From contig NZ_AEDD01000001.1 of the NCBI RefSeq assembly GCF_000179615.1, positions 434,001 through 498,000 of the forward strand: 64,000 bases of DNA, written 5' to 3'. Positions within the stretch are counted from its first letter, which is position 1. Each line of letters begins with the position of its first letter. The notes beneath the pieces were generated by a model. It was not told the origin of the DNA and searched no databases. It saw nothing but the letters and a program-made list of their open reading frames with translations. Both the position numbers and the translations under genes were made by a program. This document shows, piece by piece, positions 52,692-61,968 of this stretch. This DNA comes from Paenibacillus curdlanolyticus YK9 (lineage in GTDB: Bacteria > Bacillota > Bacilli > Paenibacillales > Paenibacillaceae).

Positions 52692-54446
52692 CTATTTCAC
52701 TACATGCGGGAGGCTGCGAATCCGCTGCTCATCCGGGGTGATGAAGATCGTCTTCTGCTTATCGTAAATAACGAATCCCGGTTTAGCGCCATTGGGTTTC
52801 CGGACATAACGGATGAGCGTCGTATCGACAGGCACCTGACTTGACTCACGCGCTTGGCTGTAATAAGCGGCAAGCATAGCGGCTTCCTGCAGCGTGGCTT
52901 CGCCGAAGCTTTCGCTTCGAATGACGACGTGCGAGCCGGGAATGTCTTTCGTATGCAGCCATGTATCCGAAGCAGCCGCCAGCTTGTTCGTTAAGTACTC
53001 GTTTTGCGTATTATTTTTGCCAACGTAGATCGGGAACCCTTCAGACGACGTATAGCACAGAAGCGAAGGCTTTAACGTTTTTTTCTTTTTTGTCCCCTTT
53101 TTGCTGCGATCGCGCAAATATTGCTGCTCCACAAGTTCGTCGCGAATTTCCTGCAAATCCTGCAGCGCTGCCGTATGGAGCTGCTGCAGCACCTGTTCGA
53201 GATAGGCGTTTTCATTCTCGGTCAACTTAATCTGTTCTTCGACGGTCTGCAGGCTGTTTTTCTGCTTATTATATTTGCGGAAATAACGCTGGGCGTTCTC
53301 TGAAGGCGTAAGCAGCGGATCTAGCTCGATTCTGATCGTTGGCTGCGTCTCCTCGTAGTAGTTGATGACCTCGATCGAACGATCGCCTTTGCCCGCCGCA
53401 TGCATGTAGGTCGTAAGAAGCTCGCCAAGCACGCGATACTGATCTGCGCCTTTAGCATCCTCGACCGTCTCATGGAGCTTATCCAGCTTGGTTTTGTTTT
53501 TCGCGATTTCGTTTTGAACGAATTTCAGCAGGTCTGCAGCACGCTGTTTCACGGCGTCGCGTCCGGCTTTTTCTCCGTAGTAAGCTTCTAGGCATCGGCT
53601 GATCGAGTCAAACGATTGGCGCTCCCCATCGAAACGAGTTAGCGGCACGACGGAGAAATAGGATTTGCCCTGCTCGGTCGTTACGATTTCAGACGTATAG
53701 CCATGCGTACGAAGCGGCGCCATCATGCCGTCAAAGGCGCGCCATAGCGCATCGACCGTCGCTTCGCTATCGTCTGCATCGACCACGTTCAGGCCAGCAC
53801 GGTGTACGATTTCGCCTGCGAGGAGCGGGCTCAGGCCGCTAAACGCTTGAACGAGTCGTTTGTCAGGCGAACTGGCGGACTCCGCTGCAAGATAAGCGGA
53901 CGTGAACGCATCCTTGCTGTGCACCTCGATCGGATCTGCTTTGTGCTGCTCGGGCGGCGGCGTGTAAGGCGCGCCAGGCATGACGATGCGATAGCTGCTT
54001 AGCGCTGGCGTGACATGATGAATGCCGTCATGGATCGTCCCTGTCGCAGGGTCCTGCAAAATAATGTTGCTGTGGCGTCCCATCAGCTCCACGATAATGC
54101 GCTTATACGACAGGTCGCCAAGCTCATCGCGCTGGCGGACATCGATATGCAGGACGCGTTCGCGCCCGGGCTGACTTATGGCCTCGATGACGGCCCCTTC
54201 GCAATATTTGCGCATTAGCATGCAGAACATCGGCGCTTCCAACGGATTGACATATGTACCTTCTGTCCAATGCGCGCGAGGATAGGTCGGGTTAGCCGAG
54301 AGAAGGAGCTTGCCCGGGTTCGCGCCCCCGCGAATTTGCAGAACGAGATCATGAGGGTTTGGTTGATGAATTTTATGAATGCGGCCGCCTACACAAGACT
54401 GGAGCTCGTGCACGACGGCACGTATAACGATGCCATCCAATGCCAT
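52692..54446 (-). CDS. rqcH: Ribosome quality control protein RqcH (NFACT family)
   Basis: Binds stalled, split 50S subunits and adds C-terminal alanine tails that mark nascent chains for degradation; formerly FbpA/YloA. 584 aa. NFACT-N (about 1-230), a helix-hairpin-helix and coiled-coil centre (about 280-430, strongly charged), then NFACT-R with DTWLHTKDIPGSHVVIR near 505. The conserved Asp-Arg of NFACT-N appears as Glu96-Arg97. ATG 54446 follows AAAGGAGAT. Divergent from the Ca2+-ATPase gene, as yloA and yloB are neighbours in Bacillus. Confidence 0.93.
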   Translation of the reverse strand: MALDGIVIRAVVHELQSCVGGRIHKIHQPNPHDLVLQIRGGANPGKLLLSANPTYPRAHWTEGTYVNPLEAPMFCMLMRKYCEGAVIEAISQPGRERVLHIDVRQRDELGDLSYKRIIVELMGRHSNIILQDPATGTIHDGIHHVTPALSSYRIVMPGAPYTPPPEQHKADPIEVHSKDAFTSAYLAAESASSPDKRLVQAFSGLSPLLAGEIVHRAGLNVVDADDSEATVDALWRAFDGMMAPLRTHGYTSEIVTTEQGKSYFSVVPLTRFDGERQSFDSISRCLEAYYGEKAGRDAVKQRAADLLKFVQNEIAKNKTKLDKLHETVEDAKGADQYRVLGELLTTYMHAAGKGDRSIEVINYYEETQPTIRIELDPLLTPSENAQRYFRKYNKQKNSLQTVEEQIKLTENENAYLEQVLQQLHTAALQDLQEIRDELVEQQYLRDRSKKGTKKKKTLKPSLLCYTSSEGFPIYVGKNNTQNEYLTNKLAAASDTWLHTKDIPGSHVVIRSESFGEATLQEAAMLAAYYSQARESSQVPVDTTLIRYVRKPNGAKPGFVIYDKQKTIFITPDEQRIRSLPHVVK

Positions 54447-54631
54447 GGGATAAATCTCCTTTAGGTATGTCTTTAGAATCATGCTTCTCTATCATGCCAT
54501 AGTCGAACGAAAAACTTAAGTCCGCAACTGGGATAATTTGCGGTTTGTCCGAATAGATTGGAGGCAGGAAGGCTGTCCGTCTGCGGCAAGACCCAGTCGG
54601 CGATCGGCTAAGTGGGAGGGAGAAAATTAGC

Positions 54632-57418
54632 ATGGAGCAGAACAAATGGCATCAATTGAAGATGGAGTCGCTCACCCAGTCGCTAGGCTGCGATGTTGAC
54701 CATGGACTGACCGAGTCAACCGCTGCGGAGCGTCTGCAGCAGTACGGGCTTAATGAGTTGTCGGAAGGAGCCCGCGTATCGCCACTACTGCTGTTTTTGA
54801 ATCAATTCAAAGATTTTATGGTGCTGATTCTTATGGGGGCAACGCTCATATCCGGACTTCTGGGCGAATATTTGGATGCAGTTACGATCGTGGCGATTAT
54901 CGTGCTAAACGCCGTGCTTGGTTTTGTTCAAGAATTTCGTGCGGAACGATCGCTTCGCGCGCTCAAGGCATTGTCCGCGCCTACTGCCAAAACGATTCGC
55001 GGCGGTCAATCCGTTACGGTTCCAGCTAATACGCTTGTGCCCGGCGATTTGATCCTGCTGGAAAGCGGAGACCGCGTGCCGGCAGATATTCGTTTCGTAC
55101 AAGCGAACAGCTGCTATGCAGAGGAATCCGCGCTGACGGGAGAATCCGTCCCTGTCGGGAAACACGCTGATGTAATAGCTGAGGAGGATTTGCCGCTAGG
55201 CGACCAGCGCAATATCGGTTTTATGGGTACGATGCTGACGGGCGGAACGGGACGAGGCGTTGTCATTCGAACCGGAATGGAAACTGAAATGGGGCGGATC
55301 GCCAACCTCATTCAAAATACCGAGGAGATGGAAACCCCGCTTCAGCGGCGGTTGGAGCAGTTGGGCAAAATCCTGATAATCGTTGCGGTCGCTTTAACGG
55401 TGCTTGTCGTCGTAGCAGGCATCATGCACGGACAGCCGGCTTACGGCATGTTCCTTGCGGGCGTAAGCTTGGCCGTGGCGGCTATACCGGAAGGGCTCCC
55501 GGCTATCGTTACGATTGCGCTTGCGCTCGGCGTTCAGCGGATGATCAAACGGAAGGCGATCGTCCGAAAGCTCCCATCCGTCGAGACGCTAGGCTGCGCT
55601 TCGGTCATTTGCTCGGATAAGACAGGTACGTTGACGCAAAACAAAATGACGGTAAAACAAGTATGGTTCGGCGGACGTTCCATCGATATTACAGGCGAGG
55701 GCTATGAGCCGTCAGGCGAAGCGCTGGAGCAGGGCAAGCCCGTCGATCCGAAGCATGACCAGTCGCTTCGCCGGCTGCTGCAAATTGCTGCGCTTTGCAA
55801 TAACGCGGAAATCGTACGCGCTGTCGATACGGAGGAAGGCAAACGGAAAAAAGGAACCGAGATGAAAGAGGAATGGGAGCTTAAAGGAGACCCGACGGAG
55901 GGCGCGCTTACGGTATTGGCGACCAAGCTTGGCTTGGCAGCTAAAACGCTTGAGCCTCTGTATAAACGGGTGGCAGAGTTCCCGTTCGATTCGGATCGGA
56001 AACGGATGTCGGTCGTCGTTGCCCATCAAGGCGGCAAGCTGTTATGCGCCAAAGGGGCGCCCGATGTGCTGCTCGAGCAGTGCGCTTATGTGCTTTGGGA
56101 CGACAAGGTCGTGCCCTTCACGTCTACGCTCAAGCGCAAGGTGTCGGAGGCGGCAGAATCGATGGCATCCTCTGCGCTGCGCGTCCTCGGCTTTGCTTAC
56201 CGGGATCTCCGGCCGCATGATCGCTGCACAACGTCAGCGGAGGCGGAGTCACAGCTGGTGTTCGCAGGCTTGTCGGGGATGATCGATCCGCCGCGCAAGG
56301 AGGCGAGAGATGCGATTGCAACCTGCCGCCGCGCTGGCATCAAGACCGTTATGATTACAGGCGATCATCAGCTTACGGCAGAAGCGATTGCGCATCAGCT
56401 CGGCATTATGCCGCGCGGCGGCATAGCGGTGAGCGGGCGCGAGCTCTCGAATATGGATGACGATCAGCTCGACCGGCTGTCGGACAACATCTATGTTTAC
56501 GCACGCGTATCGCCAGAGCACAAGCTTCGGATCGTCAAGTCGCTGCAGCGCCAGGGGCATGTCGTTGCCATGACAGGCGACGGCGTGAACGACGCTCCTG
56601 CCATTAAGGCGGCAGATATCGGAATTGCGATGGGCATATCGGGTACGGATGTCTCGAAGGAAGCGTCCTCGCTTATTTTAAGTGACGACAACTTCTCGAC
56701 GATTGTAGCGGCGATTGAAGAAGGCCGGAACATTTACGAAAACATCCGAAAATTCATCCGCTATCTGCTCGCATCGAATGTCGGCGAGATCCTGACGATG
56801 TTCCTCGCCATGATGGCGGGGCTGCCGCTGCCGCTCATCCCAATCCAGATTCTATGGGTCAATCTGGTGACCGATGGCTTGCCAGCGATGGCGCTTGGCG
56901 TCGATCAGGCGGAGAAGGATTTGATGAAGCAGAAGCCTCGTTCATCGACCGAAAGCATTTTTGCAAGGCGGCTGGGCTGGAAAATCATTAGCCGCGGCAT
57001 CTTGATCGGCGTTTGTACGCTGGGCGCGTTCTGGCTGACGCTCGCCAAGGCGCCGAACGACCCGCAGCAGCTTGTGCTTGCACAGACCGTCGCATTCGCA
57101 ACACTCGTGCTTGCGCAATTAATTCATGTGTTCGACTGCCGGAGCTCGCGCTCCATCTTCCATCGCAATATTTTGCAAAACAAATATTTGGTGCTGGCGG
57201 TTCTCTCGTCGCTTATCCTCATGCTGGGCGTGCTTTATCTGAAGCCGCTCCAGCCGGTGTTCAAGACGGTTCCGCTTGACCTGCGCGAATGGTGCCTGGT
57301 TTTCGTCGCAGCCGGCATTCCGACGTTCGTGATGGGGATCGGCAGCGTATTAAGCTCGAACCGCAAAAAAACGAATTCCAAATGGACGCCAACCAGCACT
57401 CGCCAAACCGCAAGATAA
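54632..57418 (+). CDS. P-type Ca2+-transporting ATPase (SERCA-like, YloB)
   Basis: Exports calcium using ATP; 928 aa, ten membrane helices. N-terminal cation-ATPase domain, then TGES actuator loop ([10 protein letters not shown]), the Ca-site helix AIPEGLPA, the phosphorylated Asp329 in [14 protein letters not shown], the KGAPD nucleotide site and [10 protein letters not shown]. Membrane helix NLVTDGLPA supplies further Ca ligands, as in SERCA and B. subtilis YloB. A GGGAGGGAG site lies upstream. In Bacillus the protein is abundant in spores. Confidence 0.94.
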   Translation: MEQNKWHQLKMESLTQSLGCDVDHGLTESTAAERLQQYGLNELSEGARVSPLLLFLNQFKDFMVLILMGATLISGLLGEYLDAVTIVAIIVLNAVLGFVQEFRAERSLRALKALSAPTAKTIRGGQSVTVPANTLVPGDLILLESGDRVPADIRFVQANSCYAEESALTGESVPVGKHADVIAEEDLPLGDQRNIGFMGTMLTGGTGRGVVIRTGMETEMGRIANLIQNTEEMETPLQRRLEQLGKILIIVAVALTVLVVVAGIMHGQPAYGMFLAGVSLAVAAIPEGLPAIVTIALALGVQRMIKRKAIVRKLPSVETLGCASVICSDKTGTLTQNKMTVKQVWFGGRSIDITGEGYEPSGEALEQGKPVDPKHDQSLRRLLQIAALCNNAEIVRAVDTEEGKRKKGTEMKEEWELKGDPTEGALTVLATKLGLAAKTLEPLYKRVAEFPFDSDRKRMSVVVAHQGGKLLCAKGAPDVLLEQCAYVLWDDKVVPFTSTLKRKVSEAAESMASSALRVLGFAYRDLRPHDRCTTSAEAESQLVFAGLSGMIDPPRKEARDAIATCRRAGIKTVMITGDHQLTAEAIAHQLGIMPRGGIAVSGRELSNMDDDQLDRLSDNIYVYARVSPEHKLRIVKSLQRQGHVVAMTGDGVNDAPAIKAADIGIAMGISGTDVSKEASSLILSDDNFSTIVAAIEEGRNIYENIRKFIRYLLASNVGEILTMFLAMMAGLPLPLIPIQILWVNLVTDGLPAMALGVDQAEKDLMKQKPRSSTESIFARRLGWKIISRGILIGVCTLGAFWLTLAKAPNDPQQLVLAQTVAFATLVLAQLIHVFDCRSSRSIFHRNILQNKYLVLAVLSSLILMLGVLYLKPLQPVFKTVPLDLREWCLVFVAAGIPTFVMGIGSVLSSNRKKTNSKWTPTSTRQTAR

Positions 57419-57426
57419 AGGGAAAG

Positions 57427-57474
57427 AAGCCTCCGGCCAGTATGCTAGCCATGCTGCTGGAGGCTTGCTTTTTG
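57427..57474 (+). terminator. Terminator of the Ca2+-ATPase gene
   Basis: Perfect outer stem AAGCCTCC/GGAGGCTT with inner pairing, then GCTTTTTG. Confidence 0.7.
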
Positions 57475-57592
57475 CTGATTTTATAAGCGATTAGTGCAAA
57501 TGATCGTCCAATTAAGCAATGTTTTTTCGTTTCCTTATACGATATGCTATAGAACAATATAGCCATCTATTCGTTAAAGGAGAGTATTTGAA

Positions 57593-58423
57593 ATGGAATT
57601 CACAAAAATGCATGGATTAGGAAATGATTTTATCGTGTTTGCCGGTCACCAACAGCTGCCGGAGAACGTATCGCAACTTGCGATTGATTTGTGTAACCGA
57701 TTTTTCGGCATTGGCGCCGACGGTCTTGTATATATTCTTCCAAGCGAGAATGCTGATTTCAAAATGCGCATTATTAACTCCGACGGCTCGGAAGCAGAGC
57801 AATGCGGCAATGCCATTCGTTGCGTAGCTAAATATGTGTATGACAACGGCTTGACGACTAATACTGACATTACGATTGAGACGATTGGCGCAGGCGTGCA
57901 GCAAGTGCAGCTGAACGTGAAGGATGGCAAGGTTGCGACTGTGCGCGTCGATATGGGCGAGCCGATTTTGGAAGGTCTTAAAGTGCCGACAACGGTTGAT
58001 GCTGACCGCGTGATTGCACATGCTATCGAAGTTGACGGGCGCGAGTTCTCGTTCACGGCTGTGTCGATGGGAAATCCGCATTGCGTTATTTATGTTGACG
58101 ATGCTGCGAATTTTGATTTGTTGACTTGGGGACCTAAGCTGGAGACGCATCCGATGTTCCCTCGCAAAATCAATGTCGAGTTCGTTACCGTTAACTCGCG
58201 TTCGCACACGGATATGCGCGTATGGGAGCGCGGCGCAGGCCCAACGCTCGCTTGCGGCACAGGCGCATGCGCAACGGTCGTTTCCTCGGTGTTGAATGGC
58301 TTTACCGATCGGACAGCCACGGTATCGCTTAAAGGCGGCGATTTGCAGATTGAATGGAGCGAAGCGGACAACCACGTCTACATGACCGGTCCGGCTGCTG
58401 AAGCATTCCGCGGCACGTTCTAA
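57593..58423 (+). CDS. dapF: Diaminopimelate epimerase
   Basis: Interconverts LL- and meso-diaminopimelate for lysine and peptidoglycan synthesis; cytosolic, PLP-independent. 276 aa, standard. The two catalytic cysteines lie in EQCGNAIRC and LACGTGACA, and the start MEFTKMHGLGNDFIV is diagnostic. AAAGGAG precedes ATG 57593, and an extended -10 (TGC-TATAGA, 57545-57553) lies 40 bases upstream. The fused methyltransferase gene follows after 29 bases. Confidence 0.96.
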   Translation: MEFTKMHGLGNDFIVFAGHQQLPENVSQLAIDLCNRFFGIGADGLVYILPSENADFKMRIINSDGSEAEQCGNAIRCVAKYVYDNGLTTNTDITIETIGAGVQQVQLNVKDGKVATVRVDMGEPILEGLKVPTTVDADRVIAHAIEVDGREFSFTAVSMGNPHCVIYVDDAANFDLLTWGPKLETHPMFPRKINVEFVTVNSRSHTDMRVWERGAGPTLACGTGACATVVSSVLNGFTDRTATVSLKGGDLQIEWSEADNHVYMTGPAAEAFRGTF

Positions 58424-58452
58424 TCGGAATAACGGCTTAGGTGGGATGAAGA

Positions 58453-60348
58453 ATGAAACAGGATTTGCGTGAAGCGCTCCAGCATCGGATTTTGACCGGA
58501 GACGGTGCAATGGGCACGTACCTGTATCAGATGGGATTCCCGGTTGGGGTTTCCTACGAGGAATTCAATGTGCTTCGTCCCGAGGTCATTGGCGGTGTGC
58601 ACAGACGGTATTATGAAGCTGGCGCTAGGCTGATTGAAACCAATACCTTCTCTGCGAATGTCGAGAAGCTCTCCAAGTATGGGCTCGAGTCCGATGTCGA
58701 GCTCATTAACCGCGCTGGCGTACGCCTGGCTCGCGCATCCGTCGGCCATGATGCTTATGTTGTTGGGGCTGTTGGACCGATCCGGGCAGCCAGACGCAAG
58801 GGCGTGCGGACAGCTACGGTTCGAACGGCGTTGTCCCAGCAAATCGGTTTTCTGCTGGATGAAGGCGTCGACGGCATATTGCTGGAAACCTTTTTGGATA
58901 TGGAAGAAATGCTGCTGGCGCTTCGTGCCGTTCGCCAATCCAGCAATGTTCCGGTCATCTGCCAGTTTGCCGTAGAAGACGGCGGCAGCACGCAGGACGG
59001 AGTCAGGCTCTTCGAGGCGTTCAGCCGTCTTCAGGGCGAAGGGGCCGATGTTGTCGGCTTTAATTGCCGAACGGGCCCGAACGGCATTATGCGTTCCATC
59101 GATGCGCTCGATGGCGCTAGCCAGCTTCCGTTCTCTGTGTTCCCGAATGCAGGCATTCCTGACTATGTGGACGGCCAGTACACCTATTCGGCCACGCCAG
59201 CATATTTCGCAGCGACTGCGCGTCGGTTCGCTGATCATGGAGCCCGAGTTATCGGAGGCTGCTGCGGCACGACGCCGGAGCATATCGCTGCCATCGCTGC
59301 TGCGCTGGACGGTTATGTCCCCGCTTTACAAGGCGCGACAGTCCTTGATAAACCGGCAGCTCCGCATGACAGCGGCCCGTCGGTATCGGTGAGTTCGGCG
59401 CCTGTGCCGCCAGCAGCTCCGCCGGAGGCAGAGGAGCCGTCCATCGTTGCGCTCGTTCGACAACGGCACACGGTTATCGTTGAGCTGGATCCGCCGCGCG
59501 ATCTGGACATTACGAAATTTATGGAAGGCGCTGCCGCGCTTAAGGATGCTAAGGCAGATGCCCTGACGATGGCGGATAACTCCTTGGCTGTTACGCGCAT
59601 GAGCAATATTGCGCTCGCTTCCCTTGTGAAGGAACGAGCGGGCATCCGTCCGCTTATTCACGTCGCTTGCCGTGACCGCAACTTGATCGGCACGCAATCG
59701 CATATGATGGGACTAGATGCGCTTGGCATCGATCACGTGCTCGCTGTGACGGGTGACCCGGCGCGTTTCGGCGATTTGCCCGGCTCCAGCTCGGTTTACG
59801 ACTTGACCTCCTTCGAGATGATCAAGATGATTCGGCAATTGAACGAAGGCATGGCTTTCTCCGGAAAGCCGCTTAAGCAAAAAGCGAAATTCGTCATTGG
59901 CGCTGCGTTTAATCCTAACATAAAGCATCTGGACAAAGCGGTGCAGCGGCTCGAACGGAAAATTGCATCTGGCGCTGACTACATTATGACGCAGCCCGTG
60001 TACGATCCAGCGCTTATTGAACGGATCGCGGAAGCGACCGGGCATATCCAAGTGCCGATTTTCATCGGTGTCATGCCGCTGGCAAGCGGTCGCAATGCGG
60101 AATATTTGCACAATGAGGTGCCGGGTATTCAGCTGTCGGACGAGGTTCGGCAGCGAATGGCGGGGCTTGAAGGCGAAGCGGGTCGCGCGGAAGGCGTGCA
60201 AATCGCCACCGAGCTGATCGATGCGATCATGCCGCATTTTAACGGCATCTACTTGATGACGCCGTTCATGTTTTATGAGATGACCGTTCAGTTGACGGAG
60301 CATATTTGGCTGAAGTCGGGACGGTTCACGAATGAAAAAAGAGAATGA
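58453..60348 (+). CDS. Bifunctional homocysteine S-methyltransferase/5,10-methylenetetrahydrofolate reductase (YitJ-like)
   Basis: Fusion enzyme of 631 aa for methionine synthesis. The N-terminal domain (1-290) is a zinc-dependent homocysteine methyltransferase with GDGAMGT, Cys in GFNCRTGP and the Cys pair in GGCCGTTPEH. A Pro/Ala linker (about 295-335) leads to a MetF-type flavin TIM barrel (340-620) with VELDPPRD, VTGDPARFGD and the FFI-like MTQPVYDP. The fusion is typical of Bacilli. It is close behind dapF with no S-box riboswitch in between, so it is probably read from the dapF promoter. Confidence 0.92.
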   Translation: MKQDLREALQHRILTGDGAMGTYLYQMGFPVGVSYEEFNVLRPEVIGGVHRRYYEAGARLIETNTFSANVEKLSKYGLESDVELINRAGVRLARASVGHDAYVVGAVGPIRAARRKGVRTATVRTALSQQIGFLLDEGVDGILLETFLDMEEMLLALRAVRQSSNVPVICQFAVEDGGSTQDGVRLFEAFSRLQGEGADVVGFNCRTGPNGIMRSIDALDGASQLPFSVFPNAGIPDYVDGQYTYSATPAYFAATARRFADHGARVIGGCCGTTPEHIAAIAAALDGYVPALQGATVLDKPAAPHDSGPSVSVSSAPVPPAAPPEAEEPSIVALVRQRHTVIVELDPPRDLDITKFMEGAAALKDAKADALTMADNSLAVTRMSNIALASLVKERAGIRPLIHVACRDRNLIGTQSHMMGLDALGIDHVLAVTGDPARFGDLPGSSSVYDLTSFEMIKMIRQLNEGMAFSGKPLKQKAKFVIGAAFNPNIKHLDKAVQRLERKIASGADYIMTQPVYDPALIERIAEATGHIQVPIFIGVMPLASGRNAEYLHNEVPGIQLSDEVRQRMAGLEGEAGRAEGVQIATELIDAIMPHFNGIYLMTPFMFYEMTVQLTEHIWLKSGRFTNEKRE

Positions 60349-60378
60349 TTTTGTACTTTAATGCGGCTGGTATCGGCG

Positions 60379-60403
60379 AAATTCGGCGATATCAGCCGAA
60401 TTT
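60379..60403 (+). terminator. Hairpin after the methyltransferase/reductase gene
   Basis: A perfect 9-bp stem AAATTCGGC/GCCGAATTT with a seven-base loop; no real T-tract, but it sits just before the remA promoter. Confidence 0.45.
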
Positions 60404-60415
60404 GTGAAAAATCAC

Positions 60416-60444
60416 TTGTTAGTCGCATGAAAATCCTTTAAAAT
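60416..60444 (+). promoter_or_regulatory. Promoter of the remA operon
   Basis: TTGTTA, a 17-base spacer and TAAAAT. Confidence 0.65.
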
Positions 60445-60450
60445 GGATTA

Positions 60451-60697
60451 ACAATGCATATGCCATGCTCTCTCGTCGGTTTTGAAGCGAAACAATGGTT
60501 GCCATCTGTTCGCGCTCAAGAGCTGCGAGCATTGGATGGAACGTTGCGCGGACGTATGAGTCCGGTTATTTTCGTTCATAATAGTGCGGGGGTTCTGCCA
60601 TTCATTTCCGGCAGCTGGAGCTTATTTTGTTTCGAATTTATTGCAAGCCAATTATTATTCGCCAGTTGCATGTGGAGGACCGGAGGGGAGACCAGAG
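60451..60697 (+). other. Long leader between the remA promoter and remA
   Basis: About 245 bases with no recognisable RNA family. An 87-codon frame (60454-60717) fills it but has no ribosome binding site and overlaps remA; I regard it as non-coding. The last 25 bases contain GGAGG and GGAGGGGAG before remA. Confidence 0.4.
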
Positions 60698-60958
60698 ATG
60701 GCTATCAAACTTATTAATATCGGATTCGGCAACATCGTTTCCGCTAATCGAATCATCTCGATCGTCAGTCCGGAATCGGCACCGATCAAGAGAATTATTC
60801 AAGAAGCAAGAGACCGGCATATGCTGATCGACGCGACGTATGGCCGTCGGACGCGCGCCGTCATTATTACCGATAGTGACCATGTGATCTTGTCGGCGGT
60901 GCAGCCTGAGACGGTAGCGCATCGGTTATCCGCCAAAGATGACGATCATGACGAATAG
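60698..60958 (+). CDS. remA: Extracellular matrix regulatory protein RemA
   Basis: Small DNA-binding protein, 86 aa, that activates biofilm matrix and osmoprotection genes in B. subtilis. [35 protein letters not shown] and [29 protein letters not shown] are almost unchanged from YlzA/RemA. ATG 60698 follows GGAGGGGAG. Followed by gmk after 13 bases, as in Bacillus. Confidence 0.95.
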   Translation: MAIKLINIGFGNIVSANRIISIVSPESAPIKRIIQEARDRHMLIDATYGRRTRAVIITDSDHVILSAVQPETVAHRLSAKDDDHDE

Positions 60959-60971
60959 TACGGGGAGCATT

Positions 60972-61589
60972 ATGAGCAGAGGATTACTTATTGTATTGTC
61001 CGGCCCTTCTGGCGTAGGCAAAGGCACAGTTTGCGCAAACCTGCGGCATCGGATGCCGGAATTGATTTATTCGGTATCGGCTACGACTCGCCATCCGCGC
61101 CAAGGCGAGATTAACGGCATCAACTATTTCTTTAAATCGCGGGAACAGTTTCAAGATATGATCGCGAATGACGCGCTGTTGGAATGGGCCGAATATGTAG
61201 GCAACTATTACGGCACGCCGCGTGATTTTGTCGATCGAACTCTTGCTTCAGGCAAAGACATTATTCTCGAGATCGAGGTGCAGGGCGCACTGAAGGTGAA
61301 ACAGAAGTTTCCCGAAGGCGTATTTATTTTCCTGATGCCGCCATCGCTTGAGGAACTGAGGCAGCGGATTACAGGTCGCGGAACTGAAAATGCAGATGTG
61401 ATTGATCATCGGATGTCGGTTGCAGTCGAAGAAATGAACCTGCTTCGCCATTACGATTACGCCGTCGTTAACGACGAGATCGATGCTGCTTGCCACCGAA
61501 TTCAAAGTATTATCACTGCTGAGCATTGCCAAGCAAAGCGAATCCTTGCTGACATGCCGCAATTGCCTGCAGCTTCAGAGAAAGCATAG
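60972..61589 (+). CDS. gmk: Guanylate kinase
   Basis: Phosphorylates GMP to GDP; essential for nucleotide and (p)ppGpp metabolism. 205 aa. P-loop [11 protein letters not shown] near the N-terminus, the GMP-binding [17 protein letters not shown], then LEIEVQGA and the lid. ATG 60972 follows GGGGAG; codons upstream overlap remA. Confidence 0.96.
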   Translation: MSRGLLIVLSGPSGVGKGTVCANLRHRMPELIYSVSATTRHPRQGEINGINYFFKSREQFQDMIANDALLEWAEYVGNYYGTPRDFVDRTLASGKDIILEIEVQGALKVKQKFPEGVFIFLMPPSLEELRQRITGRGTENADVIDHRMSVAVEEMNLLRHYDYAVVNDEIDAACHRIQSIITAEHCQAKRILADMPQLPAASEKA

Positions 61590-61603
61590 ACGGGGTGAAT
61601 CGA

Positions 61604-61828
61604 ATGTTGTATCCATCGATTGATGAAATGATTGAGAAAGTGGACAGCAAATATAAGCTCGTCGTGGCGGCTTCCCGCCGCGCGCGCATGCTTCGCGAAG
61701 GCTCTAAGCCTGAAATTCGCAATGCACGTTCGCACAAACAAGTCGGCGTTGCGCTTGAAGAGATTTACCATGACATGCTCATTGTTGAATCGGTAGAAGT
61801 GCCGCCATCCAGCAAAGGGAATCGATAA
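61604..61828 (+). CDS. rpoZ: RNA polymerase omega subunit
   Basis: Small accessory subunit that helps fold and hold beta-prime; 74 aa. MLYPSIDEMIEKVDSKYKLVV, ASRRARML and the KQVGVALEEI helix are the family core. ATG 61604 follows GGGGTGA; a GTG three codons upstream lies within that site. Between gmk and coaBC, the usual order. Confidence 0.93.
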   Translation: MLYPSIDEMIEKVDSKYKLVVAASRRARMLREGSKPEIRNARSHKQVGVALEEIYHDMLIVESVEVPPSSKGNR

Positions 61829-61914
61829 TACGAGCCGGGAGTAGCGTGTCCGGCTGTCGGTACTGAAGCTCGCGACATTCGCTATATATCGGCCGCACAG
61901 AACGGCAAAAAGTG

Positions 61915-61942
61915 ACAACCGGATTGCGGTTGTTATTTTTTT
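61915..61942 (+). terminator. Terminator-like hairpin between rpoZ and coaBC
   Basis: A perfect 7-bp stem ACAACCG/CGGTTGT with a GATTG loop is followed by TATTTTTTT, 27 bases before coaBC. Confidence 0.65.
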
Positions 61943-61968
61943 GTTTTCCGAAAGGGAGCGATGACCGA

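Noticed and set aside
58424-58452. S-box riboswitch before the methionine-synthesis fusion
   Set aside because: Only 29 bases separate it from dapF, too short for the element.
57617-59283. Two long minus-strand frames opposite dapF and the methyltransferase/reductase
   Set aside because: Fully contained within well-identified genes, with no initiation signals; typical of GC-rich third positions.
60454-60717. 87-codon frame between the remA promoter and remA
   Set aside because: No ribosome binding site, no similarity known to me, and it overlaps the well-supported remA start.
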